A stretch of 64,000 nt of DNA from Falsiroseomonas algicola. GTDB taxonomy: Bacteria; Pseudomonadota; Alphaproteobacteria; Acetobacterales; Acetobacteraceae. The notes under the pieces were generated by a model. The model was not told the origin of the DNA, made no database searches, and saw only the letters and a program-made list of their open reading frames with translations. The translations under genes and the position numbers were made by a program. Positions 7,592-15,046 of this stretch are shown here, one piece after another; within the stretch, counting starts at the first letter, position 1; every line of letters starts with the position of its first letter. The stretch covers positions 248,001 to 312,000 of the forward strand of contig NZ_JAAIKB010000006.1 in the NCBI RefSeq assembly GCF_011040385.1. Direction: 5' to 3'.

Positions 7592-8436
7592 TGCCCATCA
7601 TCGTCGCGCAGATCTCGGACGCGCATCTCGGCCCCCGCACCACCGTCTTCCAGGCCAACATGGCGCGGATCGAGGCCGTGCTGCATGCGGACCCGCCCGC
7701 CGCGCTGGTCGCCAGCGGCGACCTCTCGCTCGATGGCGCGGACCGGGATGCGGACCTCTCCTTCGCCGCCAGCGCGCTCCGCCGCGCCGCGGGCCGCGCG
7801 CCGCTGCTGGCCATCCCCGGCAACCACGATGTCGGCAGCACGCGGGAGACGATGCCGACCCAGGTGGTGGACGAAGCCCGCCTGGCCCGCTGGGACGCGA
7901 TGCTCGGCGCCGACCGCTTCATCCAGGACCTCGATGGCCCCGGCGGTGAATCCTGGCGCCTGATCGGCCTGAACACGGAGATCATGGGCACCGGCCTGGC
8001 GCGGGAGACCGAGCAGGCAGGCTTCGTGGCCACGGCGCTGGAGGGGCTCGGCCGGCGGCGCATCGCGCTGTTCCTGCACAAGCCGCCCTTCGTGCACGGG
8101 ATGGAGGATCCCTTCGACTACTGGTCCGTCCCGCCCGCCGCCCGCGCCACGCTGGCGCCGCTGCTGACCCACCCCGCGCTGCGGCTGGTCGGCTCCGGCC
8201 ATGTCCACCTGCACCGCCTGGTCCAGCGGGGGGAGGTCATCCACGCCTGGGCGCCCCCGGCCTCCTTCGTCTGCGAGCCGGAGATCCAGCCCGGCATTCC
8301 CGGCGACCGCCTGGCCGGCTTCCTGCGCCACCGCCTGCATGCCGACCATGCGGAGGTGGAACTCGTCTCCCCCGCCGGCATCCGCGCGCCCTTCCTGGAG
8401 GAGGTGCGCGCGGAGACCTATCCGCGGCAGGGCTGA
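7591..8436 (+). CDS. Calcineurin-like metallophosphoesterase (CpdA-like)
   Basis: A 281-residue protein with all five metallophosphoesterase blocks: QISDAHLG (Asp9, His11 region), ASGDLSLDG, IPGNHDVG, FLHKPP and GSGHVHLHR. This di-metal arrangement matches class III cyclic-nucleotide phosphodiesterases and related 3-prime,5-prime-cAMP or phosphodiester hydrolases. No signal peptide is seen, so it should act in the cytoplasm. It is translationally coupled to the LacI-type regulator (TGATG), so the two are co-expressed. The link between a phosphodiesterase and the ring-cleavage operon is unclear. The substrate is unassigned. Confidence 0.85.
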   Translation: MPIIVAQISDAHLGPRTTVFQANMARIEAVLHADPPAALVASGDLSLDGADRDADLSFAASALRRAAGRAPLLAIPGNHDVGSTRETMPTQVVDEARLARWDAMLGADRFIQDLDGPGGESWRLIGLNTEIMGTGLARETEQAGFVATALEGLGRRRIALFLHKPPFVHGMEDPFDYWSVPPAARATLAPLLTHPALRLVGSGHVHLHRLVQRGEVIHAWAPPASFVCEPEIQPGIPGDRLAGFLRHRLHADHAEVELVSPAGIRAPFLEEVRAETYPRQG

Positions 8437-8563
8437 GGCTTCTCACGAAAAAGAGAGCGTTCCAATTTTGACTTAAGCGAGAAAGCGGGTTTCTCAACCC
8501 GTGATCTGTTTCCGGCCAGAATCCAGCCGGCTATGACGTGCCGGCGGTCAAACAGGGGCGGCG

Positions 8564-8764
8564 ATGTCGCAGACCAAGCAACAACGGTCGGAATTCCTGG
8601 GGTTGCGCGACCCCTATGCCGAGACAACCCCGGGTGAGGAAACCTCCCGCCCCCCCGCCGAGCCGCTGGTGACGCGGGAGAAGATGGAGGAGCTGGCCCG
8701 CGCCGGCGCCGCCCTGGCGGTGCTGATGCTGGCCATCGCGGGCGTCGTCGCCGCCATCAGCTGA
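8564..8764 (+). CDS. Small membrane protein of unknown function
   Basis: A 66-residue ORF starting MSQTKQQRSEFLGLRDPY. It has a polar, Pro-rich middle and one C-terminal hydrophobic helix (about 46-65, AALAVLMLAIAGVVAAIS), so it would be a tail-anchored protein. Its last 8 bases overlap convergently with ltnD. The upstream 127 bp is more AT-rich than its surroundings and contains TTGACT (8468-8473), a possible -35, but I see no good -10 at the usual spacing. No family was recognised. Codon usage looks coding, with GC-rich third positions. Confidence 0.5.
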   Translation: MSQTKQQRSEFLGLRDPYAETTPGEETSRPPAEPLVTREKMEELARAGAALAVLMLAIAGVVAAIS

Positions 8765-9659
8765 CCGGCGTCTTCTCCGGCAGGCTGATCCCCGTCAGTG
8801 CCTGCCAGACGCGGATGACGAAGCCATCATCCGCGCGCCCATGGCCCATGGCGCTGGCCGCCGTGAACAGCTGCTGCGCCTGGGTGGCCAGCGGCACCGG
8901 GTGGTTCAGCCCCCGCGCCATCTCCGCCACCAGGCCGAGGTCCTTGACGAAGATGTCCACGGCGCTGCGGGGCGCGTCATCGCCGACCAGCACGCGGGCC
9001 ATCCGGTTCTCGAACATCCAGGAATTGCCGGCGGCACTCGTCACCACGTCATAGAGCTGCCGCGGATCGGCGCCGGCGCGGATGCCGAGCGCCATCGCCT
9101 CCGCCGCCACGGCGATATGCACCCCGGCCAGCAGCTGGTGCACGACCTTCACGGTGGCGCCGATGCCCGGCGCATCGCCGAGTTCCCAGACTTTCGCGGC
9201 GACGGCATCCAGCACCGGCCGGGCCCTGGCGAAGGCGGCAGGCGAGCCGGAGGCCATCACCGTCATCTCCCCCGAAGCGGCCTTGGCGGCGCCGCCGGAG
9301 ACCGGCGCATCGAGGTAGAGGAAGCCGGCTGCCTCGGCCTTCTCCGCCAGGCGCTTCGCATCCGCCGGGCCCATGGTGGCGGAGGAGAGGATGACGGCGC
9401 CCGGCGCCAGGCGCGGCGCGCAGCCTTCCGGCCCGAAGAGCGCGGCCTCCGTCTGCGCGGCGTTCACCACCAGCAGCAGCACGGCCTCCGTGCCCTGGTC
9501 GATCCCGGCCGCGCTGGCGGCGGTGGCACCACCCGCGGCGGCGAACTCGGCGCGCGCCGTGTCGCGCATGTCGCAGCCCGTCGTCGCCAGGCCCGCGCGA
9601 TGGCAGGACAGCGCGGCACCCATGCCCATGGCCCCGAGGCCGATCACCGCCACCTTCAT
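8757..9659 (-). CDS. ltnD: L-threonate dehydrogenase-like beta-hydroxyacid dehydrogenase
   Basis: A 300-residue member of the 3-hydroxyisobutyrate dehydrogenase family. The dinucleotide loop GLGAMGMG is at 7-14, the substrate loop DAPVSGG at 117-123, and catalytic Lys171 lies in ATVKVVHQLLAG. The Lys-x-x-His-Gln spacing and the MALGIRAG and AAGNSWMFENRM segments match LtnD, which oxidises L-threonate (and related tetronates) to 2-oxo-tetronate. In other genomes ltnD sits with OtnK/OtnC-type kinase and aldolase genes. Those are not here, so its pathway partners lie elsewhere or the substrate differs. It is convergent with the small membrane ORF. Confidence 0.8.
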   Translation of the reverse strand: MKVAVIGLGAMGMGAALSCHRAGLATTGCDMRDTARAEFAAAGGATAASAAGIDQGTEAVLLLVVNAAQTEAALFGPEGCAPRLAPGAVILSSATMGPADAKRLAEKAEAAGFLYLDAPVSGGAAKAASGEMTVMASGSPAAFARARPVLDAVAAKVWELGDAPGIGATVKVVHQLLAGVHIAVAAEAMALGIRAGADPRQLYDVVTSAAGNSWMFENRMARVLVGDDAPRSAVDIFVKDLGLVAEMARGLNHPVPLATQAQQLFTAASAMGHGRADDGFVIRVWQALTGISLPEKTPVS

Positions 9660-9705
9660 CGCCGCGCTCCCTGCGTGTTCCCTGCACCCTTACCGGGCGC
9701 AGGGC

Positions 9706-9795
9706 TCATGACAAGGCAAGCCGCGCGATCTGCACGAGGGCGGAGATGACGAGCAGCACCAGCACGATGCGGCCGAGCTTGTCCGGGGATGGCAT
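9706..9795 (-). CDS. Possible 29-residue single-pass membrane peptide
   Basis: An ATG at 9795 opens a 29-codon frame. It encodes a short polar start (MPSPDKLGR) and one long hydrophobic helix (IVLVLLVISALVQIARLAL). It lies between the marR-type gene and ltnD on the same strand, 16 bp after the marR stop. No strong ribosome site is visible and no family is known, so it is tentative. The hydrophobic run is unusual enough in this GC-rich sequence to be worth recording. Confidence 0.35.
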   Translation of the reverse strand: MPSPDKLGRIVLVLLVISALVQIARLALS

Positions 9796-9811
9796 GCGCG
9801 GCAGATGGGGA

Positions 9812-10258
9812 TCAGCCCGCTTCAGATGAAGGCCCCGCAATGTCCCGCAGCAGCGCCTTCAAGGCGGGCGCGGCCCCTGCGTGGCGGGCGAGCAGCGCGG
9901 CCTCATGGGCACGGGCTTCCGCCACCAGCTCGGCGGCCAGCGCGGCACCAGGGGGCGTCAGCCGGATGCGCATCATGCGGCCCTGGCGCTGCCGCGCCAC
10001 CAGGCCATCCGCCGCCATCCGGTCCAGCAGCTTGGACATGGTGGGCTGCTGCATCAGGCAGGTCTCGGCCAGTTCGCCGACCGTGACACCCTGCGCCGCG
10101 CCCTCCAGCGTCGCCAGCACGCGCCAGACCGGCACGGCCACGCCGCGCGCCTTGAGTTGCGCATGGAACCCGGCGGAGGCCGCATGGCTCGCCCGTGCCA
10201 GCAGGGCCAGCAGATAGCCATCGACGAAGCGGGGGGATTCGCCCATGGCGGCCAACAT
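9812..10258 (-). CDS. MarR-family transcriptional regulator
   Basis: About 148 residues with a winged helix: GVAVPVWRVLATLEGAAQGVTVGELAETCLMQQPTMSKLLDRMAADGLVARQ covers helices 2-4 (quoted only as a locator, about residues 40-90), and the wing lies around RQGRMMRIRLTPPG. The start is uncertain. ATGs exist at 10270, 10258 and 10246, and the first two lie inside the palindrome at 10255-10274. I chose 10258, where a weak GAAAAG precedes. Divergent from the NicX-like gene and likely its repressor. MarR-type NicR regulates nicotinate genes in pseudomonads, which fits the neighbourhood. Confidence 0.85.
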   Translation of the reverse strand: MLAAMGESPRFVDGYLLALLARASHAASAGFHAQLKARGVAVPVWRVLATLEGAAQGVTVGELAETCLMQQPTMSKLLDRMAADGLVARQRQGRMMRIRLTPPGAALAAELVAEARAHEAALLARHAGAAPALKALLRDIAGPSSEAG

Positions 10259-10274
10259 ATGACTTTTCATATGT
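10255..10274. promoter_or_regulatory. MarR-type operator, 8-bp-arm inverted repeat
   Basis: Arms ACATATGA and TCATATGT are perfectly complementary around CTTT (20 bp overall). This AT-rich palindrome overlaps the candidate start codons of the marR-type gene and lies about 47 bp upstream of the proposed start of the divergent NicX-like gene. Placement and size suit a MarR dimer site controlling both units. Confidence 0.7.
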
Positions 10275-10320
10275 CACGGACCAGCGTTATCCTTGGGGCA
10301 ACGTCAGGGAGTGCCCGGGA

Positions 10321-11358
10321 TTGCGCGACGACCGGATCGAGCCGCAATGGATCGAGGCCTTCGAGGCCGTGCTGCGGCTGTGCAAAGCGCAGCCGGGGGA
10401 GGTCGTCTGCCTGCTGGCGGAAAGCCAGTCGCGGCCGCTGAACCTCGACCTGGCGGAGCTGGCCGCCCATCGCCTGGGCTGCCGGCCCTTCCGGCTCGTG
10501 GTGCCGACGTCGCGGCAATCCGCGCCGGTGCCGGTGCGCTCCACCGGCGCGTCCCGCGCACTGCAGGGCCATCCCGGCGCGCTGGCGGCGCTGAAGGCGT
10601 CCTCCCTGATCCTGGACCTGACGCTGGAAGGCCTGCTGCACGCGCCTGAGCTGAAGGAGATTCTGGCGGCGGGGTCGCGCATCCTGATGGTCTCCAACGA
10701 GCATCCGGAGGCGCTGGAGCGGCTGGTGCCACGGCCCGAGGACGAGGCGCCGGTGAAGGCGGCGGTGAAGCGCGCCCGCGCCGCGAAGCGGATGACCGTG
10801 ACGAGCGCGGCCGGCACGGACCTGGTGGTGGACATGGCGGGCGCCATCACCGCGGGGGTCTGGGGCTGGACGGACCGCCCCGGCACCATCGCGCATTGGC
10901 CGGGCGGCGTCGTCGTCAGCTTCCCGCGCGCCGGCACGGTCAACGGCACGCTGGTGCTGGCGCCGGGCGACGCGAACCTGACCTTCAAGCGCTACATCGA
11001 AAGCCCCGTGCGCCTGACGCTGATCGATGACCACGTCACGGCGATCGAGGGCGCGGGCACCGACGCCATCGCCATGCGCGAGTATCTCGCCGCCTGGGGC
11101 GATCGCGCGGCCTATGCGGTGAGCCATGTCGGCTGGGGCATGAACGCGCGCGCGCGGCGGGAGGCGCTGCTGGCCTATGGCGCGCGCGACACCAACGGGA
11201 CGGAGCTGCGCGCCGCGGCGGGGAACTTCCTGTTCTCGACCGGCGCGAATGAATTCGCGGGCCGCTTCACGGAGGGGCATTTCGACATCCCCGTCTTCGG
11301 CTGCACCATCGCGCTGGATGGCGAGCCCGTCGTCATCGAGGGGAGGCTCGTTCCATGA
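10321..11358 (+). CDS. NicX-like dihydroxypyridine dioxygenase / peptidase M29-family protein
   Basis: About 345 residues, related to aminopeptidase-T (M29) proteins and to NicX, the Fe(II) 2,5-dihydroxypyridine 5,6-dioxygenase. Candidate metal ligands are His269 in AVSHVGWG, and His320 and Asp322 in GHFDIP. They fit the H...H-x-D arrangement known for NicX. NFLFSTGAN and WGWTDRPGTIAHWPGG are also family-like. No in-frame ATG lies near the start. TTG at 10321 follows an AGGGAG site by 10 bases and is preferred to an upstream start that would cross the operator. Overlaps the next gene by 4 bp. The substrate could be a dihydroxypyridine or another electron-rich ring; peptidase activity is the alternative. 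Confidence 0.78.
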   Translation: MRDDRIEPQWIEAFEAVLRLCKAQPGEVVCLLAESQSRPLNLDLAELAAHRLGCRPFRLVVPTSRQSAPVPVRSTGASRALQGHPGALAALKASSLILDLTLEGLLHAPELKEILAAGSRILMVSNEHPEALERLVPRPEDEAPVKAAVKRARAAKRMTVTSAAGTDLVVDMAGAITAGVWGWTDRPGTIAHWPGGVVVSFPRAGTVNGTLVLAPGDANLTFKRYIESPVRLTLIDDHVTAIEGAGTDAIAMREYLAAWGDRAAYAVSHVGWGMNARARREALLAYGARDTNGTELRAAAGNFLFSTGANEFAGRFTEGHFDIPVFGCTIALDGEPVVIEGRLVP

Positions 11359-12056
11359 CCACCATCCTACTGCACGGCATTGGCGGCCCCTCCTGGGGTA
11401 ATCTGGTGCCGGGCGCCCTCGACTGGCCGTTCCCGGGCTTCTGCGGCACGGCGCCCCTGCCTTCGATGACCTTCCCCGCGCTGACGGCGGCGCTGCTGGC
11501 GGCGATGGACGAGCGTGGCATCGCGAAGGCCACGCTGGTCGGCCACTCCATGGGCGGCATGGTCGCGCAGGATTTCGTGGCGACGCATCCCGACCGCGTC
11601 GCGAAGCTGGTGCTCTACGGCACCACGCCGGCCTTTGGCGGCCGCGACCCGAGCTTCGCCGACGCCTTCCTGCGCGCGCGCCTCGGCCCGCTGGAAGGCA
11701 GCACGATGCGGGAGGCCGCGCCGGCGATGCTGGAAGGCATGTTCGGCCCGGACGCCGCGCCCGATGCCTATCCCCGCGCGCTGGAGGCGATGCAGGCGGT
11801 GCCGGAGGATGTCTATCGCGACACGCTGCGCTGCCTGACGACCTTCGACCGCCGCGCCGACCTGGCGCGGATCAGCGTGCCGACCGTGCTGATCGCGGGC
11901 GAGCGCGACCAGGCCGCGCCGCTCAAGACCATGCAGCGCATGGCGGAGACGATCCCCGGCGCGCGGATCATCGTGATCCCGGAGGCCGGGCATCTGATCC
12001 ACCTGGAGAAACCCGCCGAATTTGCGGCCGCGCTGCGCGACGCATTGGAGAGCTGA
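11355..12056 (+). CDS. Alpha/beta hydrolase, NicD-like
   Basis: A 233-residue alpha/beta hydrolase. The oxyanion region is LLHGIGG, the nucleophile elbow GHSMGG has Ser65, the acid is in LIAGERDQAAP, and the histidine in EAGHLIHLEKP. It starts within the stop of the NicX-like gene (ATGA). In nicotinate degradation NicX is followed by the alpha/beta hydrolase NicD, N-formylmaleamate deformylase, so this order is suggestive. Many ester and enol-lactone hydrolases share the fold, so the reaction is open. It lacks a signal peptide and should be cytoplasmic. Confidence 0.82.
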   Translation: MTTILLHGIGGPSWGNLVPGALDWPFPGFCGTAPLPSMTFPALTAALLAAMDERGIAKATLVGHSMGGMVAQDFVATHPDRVAKLVLYGTTPAFGGRDPSFADAFLRARLGPLEGSTMREAAPAMLEGMFGPDAAPDAYPRALEAMQAVPEDVYRDTLRCLTTFDRRADLARISVPTVLIAGERDQAAPLKTMQRMAETIPGARIIVIPEAGHLIHLEKPAEFAAALRDALES

Positions 12057-12058
12057 GC

Positions 12059-13324
12059 ATGGACGCCCTGCCCGCCACCACGCTGGAAGACGCGCCGATC
12101 TTCGACGCCGACGCCTTCCGGCTGACCCCATTCGAGGCCGAACTGACCGCCAAGGCGCGCCGCTTCGGCGCGACGGTGCTGGCGCCCCGCGCCGCGCGCT
12201 GGGACCGCGAGGCCACCTTCCCCACCGACAACTATCGCGACATGCATCGCGAAGGGCTGCTCGGCATCTGCATCCCGAAGGATGAAGGCGGGCTCGGCGC
12301 CGATTTCCGCGCCTATTGCATGACCGCCGCCGAACTCGGCCGGTATTGCGGCGCCACCGCGCTGACCTGGAACATGCATGTCTGCTCGACGCTCTGGACC
12401 GGTGCGCTGACCGAGGATCTGGACATTCCCGCCGAGGCCCGTGCGGAACATCGCCGGCGCCGACAGATCCACTACGACCGCATCCTGGCCGATGGCGCGA
12501 TCTACTCGCAGCCCTTCTCCGAAGGCGGCGCGGCCGCCGCCGGTGCCGCGGCCTTCGGCACCACGGCGAAGCGCGTGGAGGGCGGCTTCCTCATCAACGG
12601 CAAGAAGATCTTCGCCAGCCTCGCGGGGCACGCGAACTACTACGGCATCCTCTGCACGGAGGTGCATGAAGGCGAGAAGCTGTCGCGAAGGGACACGCTC
12701 TATCTCGGCGTGCCGGCCACCGCGCCTGGTGTGACGGTGGAGGGCGAGTGGGACCCGCTCGGCATGCGCGGCACCGTCTCCCGCAACCTGCTCTTCAAGG
12801 ATGTCTTCGTCCCCGACGATGCGGCGCTGATGCCGCCCGGCCTCTACTTCCAGGCCGCCACGCGCTGGCCGCACATGTTCATGACGCTGTCTCCGACCTA
12901 CATGGGCATCTGCCAGGCGGCCTACGACTTCACCGTGAAGTATCTGCGGGGCGAGGTGCCGGGCACGCCGCCGGTCAAGCGCCGCATGTATCCGACCAAG
13001 CAGATCGCCGTCGCGCAGATGCGCATCATGCTGGAACAGACCAAGGCGCTGTGGTTCCAGGCCATCACCGATGCGCGGCCCGATCCGAGCAAGGAGCAGA
13101 TGATGCGCGCGCTGACCGCGCAATACACGGTGATGGAGAATGCGAATGCGCTCTGCGCGCTCGCCATCCGCACCTGTGGCGGGCAGTCCATGCTGAAGTC
13201 GCTGCCGCTGGAACGGATGTATCGCGACAGCCGCTGCGGCGCGCTGATGCTGCCCTGGACGGCGGAACTCTGCCTGGATCGCCTCGGCCGCGACACGCTC
13301 TACGAGAAGGGCGAGGTCGATTGA
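12059..13324 (+). CDS. Acyl-CoA dehydrogenase-family flavoprotein
   Basis: A 421-residue protein with the acyl-CoA dehydrogenase plan. The N-terminal helical domain includes HREGLLGICIPKDEGGLGAD near 62-81. The middle beta-domain includes SQPFSEGGAA near 152 and GGFLINGKKIFASLAGHANYY near 178-198. The C-terminal helical domain ends in RTCGGQSMLKSLPLERMYRDSRCG. The catalytic Glu is not obvious by eye, so it could be a dehydrogenase or a flavin monooxygenase-like relative. It follows the hydrolase by 2 bp and overlaps the CoA ligase by 4 bp, implying that a CoA thioester made by that ligase is its substrate. Confidence 0.85.
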   Translation: MDALPATTLEDAPIFDADAFRLTPFEAELTAKARRFGATVLAPRAARWDREATFPTDNYRDMHREGLLGICIPKDEGGLGADFRAYCMTAAELGRYCGATALTWNMHVCSTLWTGALTEDLDIPAEARAEHRRRRQIHYDRILADGAIYSQPFSEGGAAAAGAAAFGTTAKRVEGGFLINGKKIFASLAGHANYYGILCTEVHEGEKLSRRDTLYLGVPATAPGVTVEGEWDPLGMRGTVSRNLLFKDVFVPDDAALMPPGLYFQAATRWPHMFMTLSPTYMGICQAAYDFTVKYLRGEVPGTPPVKRRMYPTKQIAVAQMRIMLEQTKALWFQAITDARPDPSKEQMMRALTAQYTVMENANALCALAIRTCGGQSMLKSLPLERMYRDSRCGALMLPWTAELCLDRLGRDTLYEKGEVD

Positions 13325-14778
13325 CCGCGCCGCTCCACCACTGGGCGGCCTCCCACCCGCCCGGCTGCATTGCGCTGCGCTTCGGCGAGGCCGCGCTGGA
13401 CTACGGCGCGCTGGACGCTGCCGTCGCTGGCATGGCCGGCGCGCTGGCTTCGCGCGGCATCGGGCGGGGCGACCGCATCGGCTTCCTCGGCCACAACCAC
13501 CCCGCGCAGATCGTGGCGCTGCTGGCCTGCGCCAGGCTCGGCGCCATGCAGGTGCCGCTGAACTGGCGCCTGGCCGCGCCGGAATGGCGCTTCATCCTGG
13601 AGGATGCGGGCGCGTCCCTGCTGCTGGCCACGCCTGATTTTCTCGAGACTGCCGTGGCCGCCGCACCCGAAGGCTGCGCGGTGATGGATGCGACGGCGCT
13701 GCACGGCGATGCCGTGCCACCGGCCGTCGGCACCGACGATGACCCGCTGCTGCTGGTCTATACCAGCGGCACCACCGGCCGGCCGAAGGGCGCGGTGCTG
13801 GACCAGCGGGCGCTGCGCTTCAACGCGCTGAACGCCATCGCGACCTTCGACCTTGCGGCCGATGACCGCGTGCTGACCGTGCTGCCGCTCTTCCATGTCG
13901 GCGGCCTCAACATCCAGACCACGCCGGCGCTGATGGCCGGCGCCGAAATCATCCTGCATCCGCGCTTCGAGGCCGACGCCTTCTTCGACACGGTGGAGCG
14001 CGACCGCCCGACGCTGACGCTGCTGGTGCCCGCCGTGATGCAGGCGCTGGTCTCGCATCCCCGCTGGGCCAGCGCGGACCTCTCCTCGCTCCGCGCCATC
14101 GGCGCCGGCTCCTCCGACGTGCCGCTGCCGCTCATCGAGGCCTTTCATCAGCGCGGCATCCCGGTGCAGCAGGTCTATGGCGCGACGGAGACCTGCCCGA
14201 TCGCCATCGTGCAGACGCGGGAGGAGGCGCTGGCCGCTCCCGGCTCCATCGGCCGCCCGGCCCTGCACGCGGAATGCCGCCTGGTCGATACCGGCGGCGC
14301 CCTGTGCCCGCCCGGGACCGATGGGGAGATCCAGGTGCGCGGCCCCGCCGTACTACGCGGCTACTGGAAGCGCGACGATGCGCTGACGCCGGATGGCTGG
14401 TTCCCCACCGGCGATGTCGGGCGCGTCGACCCGGAGGGTCGCTACTGGTTCACCGACCGCCTCAAGCACGTCATCATCTCGGGCGGGGAGAACATCTACC
14501 CCGCCGAGGTCGAACGCCTGCTGCGCAGCGCGCCCGGCGTCGCGGAAGGCGCCGTGGTCGGCCGCGACGATCCGCGCTGGGGCGAAGTGCCGATCGCCGT
14601 GGTCGTGCCCGGCGAGGGCTTCGATGCCGCCCGCGTGCTGGCCCATTTCGAGGGCCAGATCGCGCGCTTCAAGCAGCCCCGCGCGGTCGTCGCCCTGCCT
14701 GCCCTGCCGCGCACCGCGCTCGGCAAGGTGGAGGTCGCGCGGCTCAGGCAGATGGTGGCCGCATACCCCAGTCGCTGA
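13321..14778 (+). CDS. AMP-dependent acyl-CoA synthetase/ligase
   Basis: About 485 residues of the ANL superfamily. The P-loop-like core YTSGTTGRPKGAV lies near 145-157, the ATE motif YGATETCP near 285, the hinge TGDVGRVDPEGRYWFTDRLKHVIISGGENIYPAEVE near 360-396, and the C-terminal lysine in PRTALGKVE. The start is TTG at 13321, within the upstream stop (TTGA) and after a GAAGGGCGAGG site. It activates a carboxylate to its CoA ester through an acyl-adenylate. Fourth and last gene of the MarR-linked rightward unit. It converges with the BLUF-like gene, overlapping its 3-prime end by 35 bp. The substrate is unknown. Confidence 0.88.
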   Translation: MTAPLHHWAASHPPGCIALRFGEAALDYGALDAAVAGMAGALASRGIGRGDRIGFLGHNHPAQIVALLACARLGAMQVPLNWRLAAPEWRFILEDAGASLLLATPDFLETAVAAAPEGCAVMDATALHGDAVPPAVGTDDDPLLLVYTSGTTGRPKGAVLDQRALRFNALNAIATFDLAADDRVLTVLPLFHVGGLNIQTTPALMAGAEIILHPRFEADAFFDTVERDRPTLTLLVPAVMQALVSHPRWASADLSSLRAIGAGSSDVPLPLIEAFHQRGIPVQQVYGATETCPIAIVQTREEALAAPGSIGRPALHAECRLVDTGGALCPPGTDGEIQVRGPAVLRGYWKRDDALTPDGWFPTGDVGRVDPEGRYWFTDRLKHVIISGGENIYPAEVERLLRSAPGVAEGAVVGRDDPRWGEVPIAVVVPGEGFDAARVLAHFEGQIARFKQPRAVVALPALPRTALGKVEVARLRQMVAAYPSR

Positions 14779-15046
14779 ACTCCCGCGCGGCCACGGCGCG
14801 ATCCTCCAGCACCACCAGGTCGCGGTGGCGCCAGTCCCGCTTCAGGCGGGCGAAGGCGTTGCGCACGGCGCGGGGTGGGCCTTCCAGCACCTGGCCGATG
14901 CAGTGGCCGCGCAGCGTCAGGCAGCCCGTCACGCCGCGCGCCAGCAGACCGCCGCGCAGCCTGTCCGCCATCGCGGCGATGGCGGCGGGGTCCGCCGCCA
15001 CGCCGGACTCGCCGATACTCATCGCCACGATGCGGTGGAGCGTCAT
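14744..15046 (-). CDS. Degenerate BLUF-domain protein
   Basis: A 100-residue protein that is a single BLUF-like domain: [29 protein letters not shown] and [23 protein letters not shown] match the fold (the second half of the beta-sheet and helices). Of the photocycle residues, the Gln of the QVLEG strand is kept. The Tyr expected in the first strand (Y-x-S) is replaced by Ala8 (A-M-S), and the flavin-contacting Asn by a Leu or nearby residue. It is therefore unlikely to sense blue light in the normal way. Its ATG overlaps the stop of the chemoreceptor gene upstream (ATGA), so it is coupled to that receptor. Confidence 0.75.
   Translation of the reverse strand: MTLHRIVAMSIGESGVAADPAAIAAMADRLRGGLLARGVTGCLTLRGHCIGQVLEGPPRAVRNAFARLKRDWRHRDLVVLEDRAVAAREFSDWGMRPPSA

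Noticed and set aside
9812-14778. A complete nicotinate degradation (nic) cluster
   Set aside because: No NicA/NicB hydroxylase, NicC monooxygenase, NicE isomerase or NicF amidase is present, so only NicX- and NicD-like relatives are claimed.
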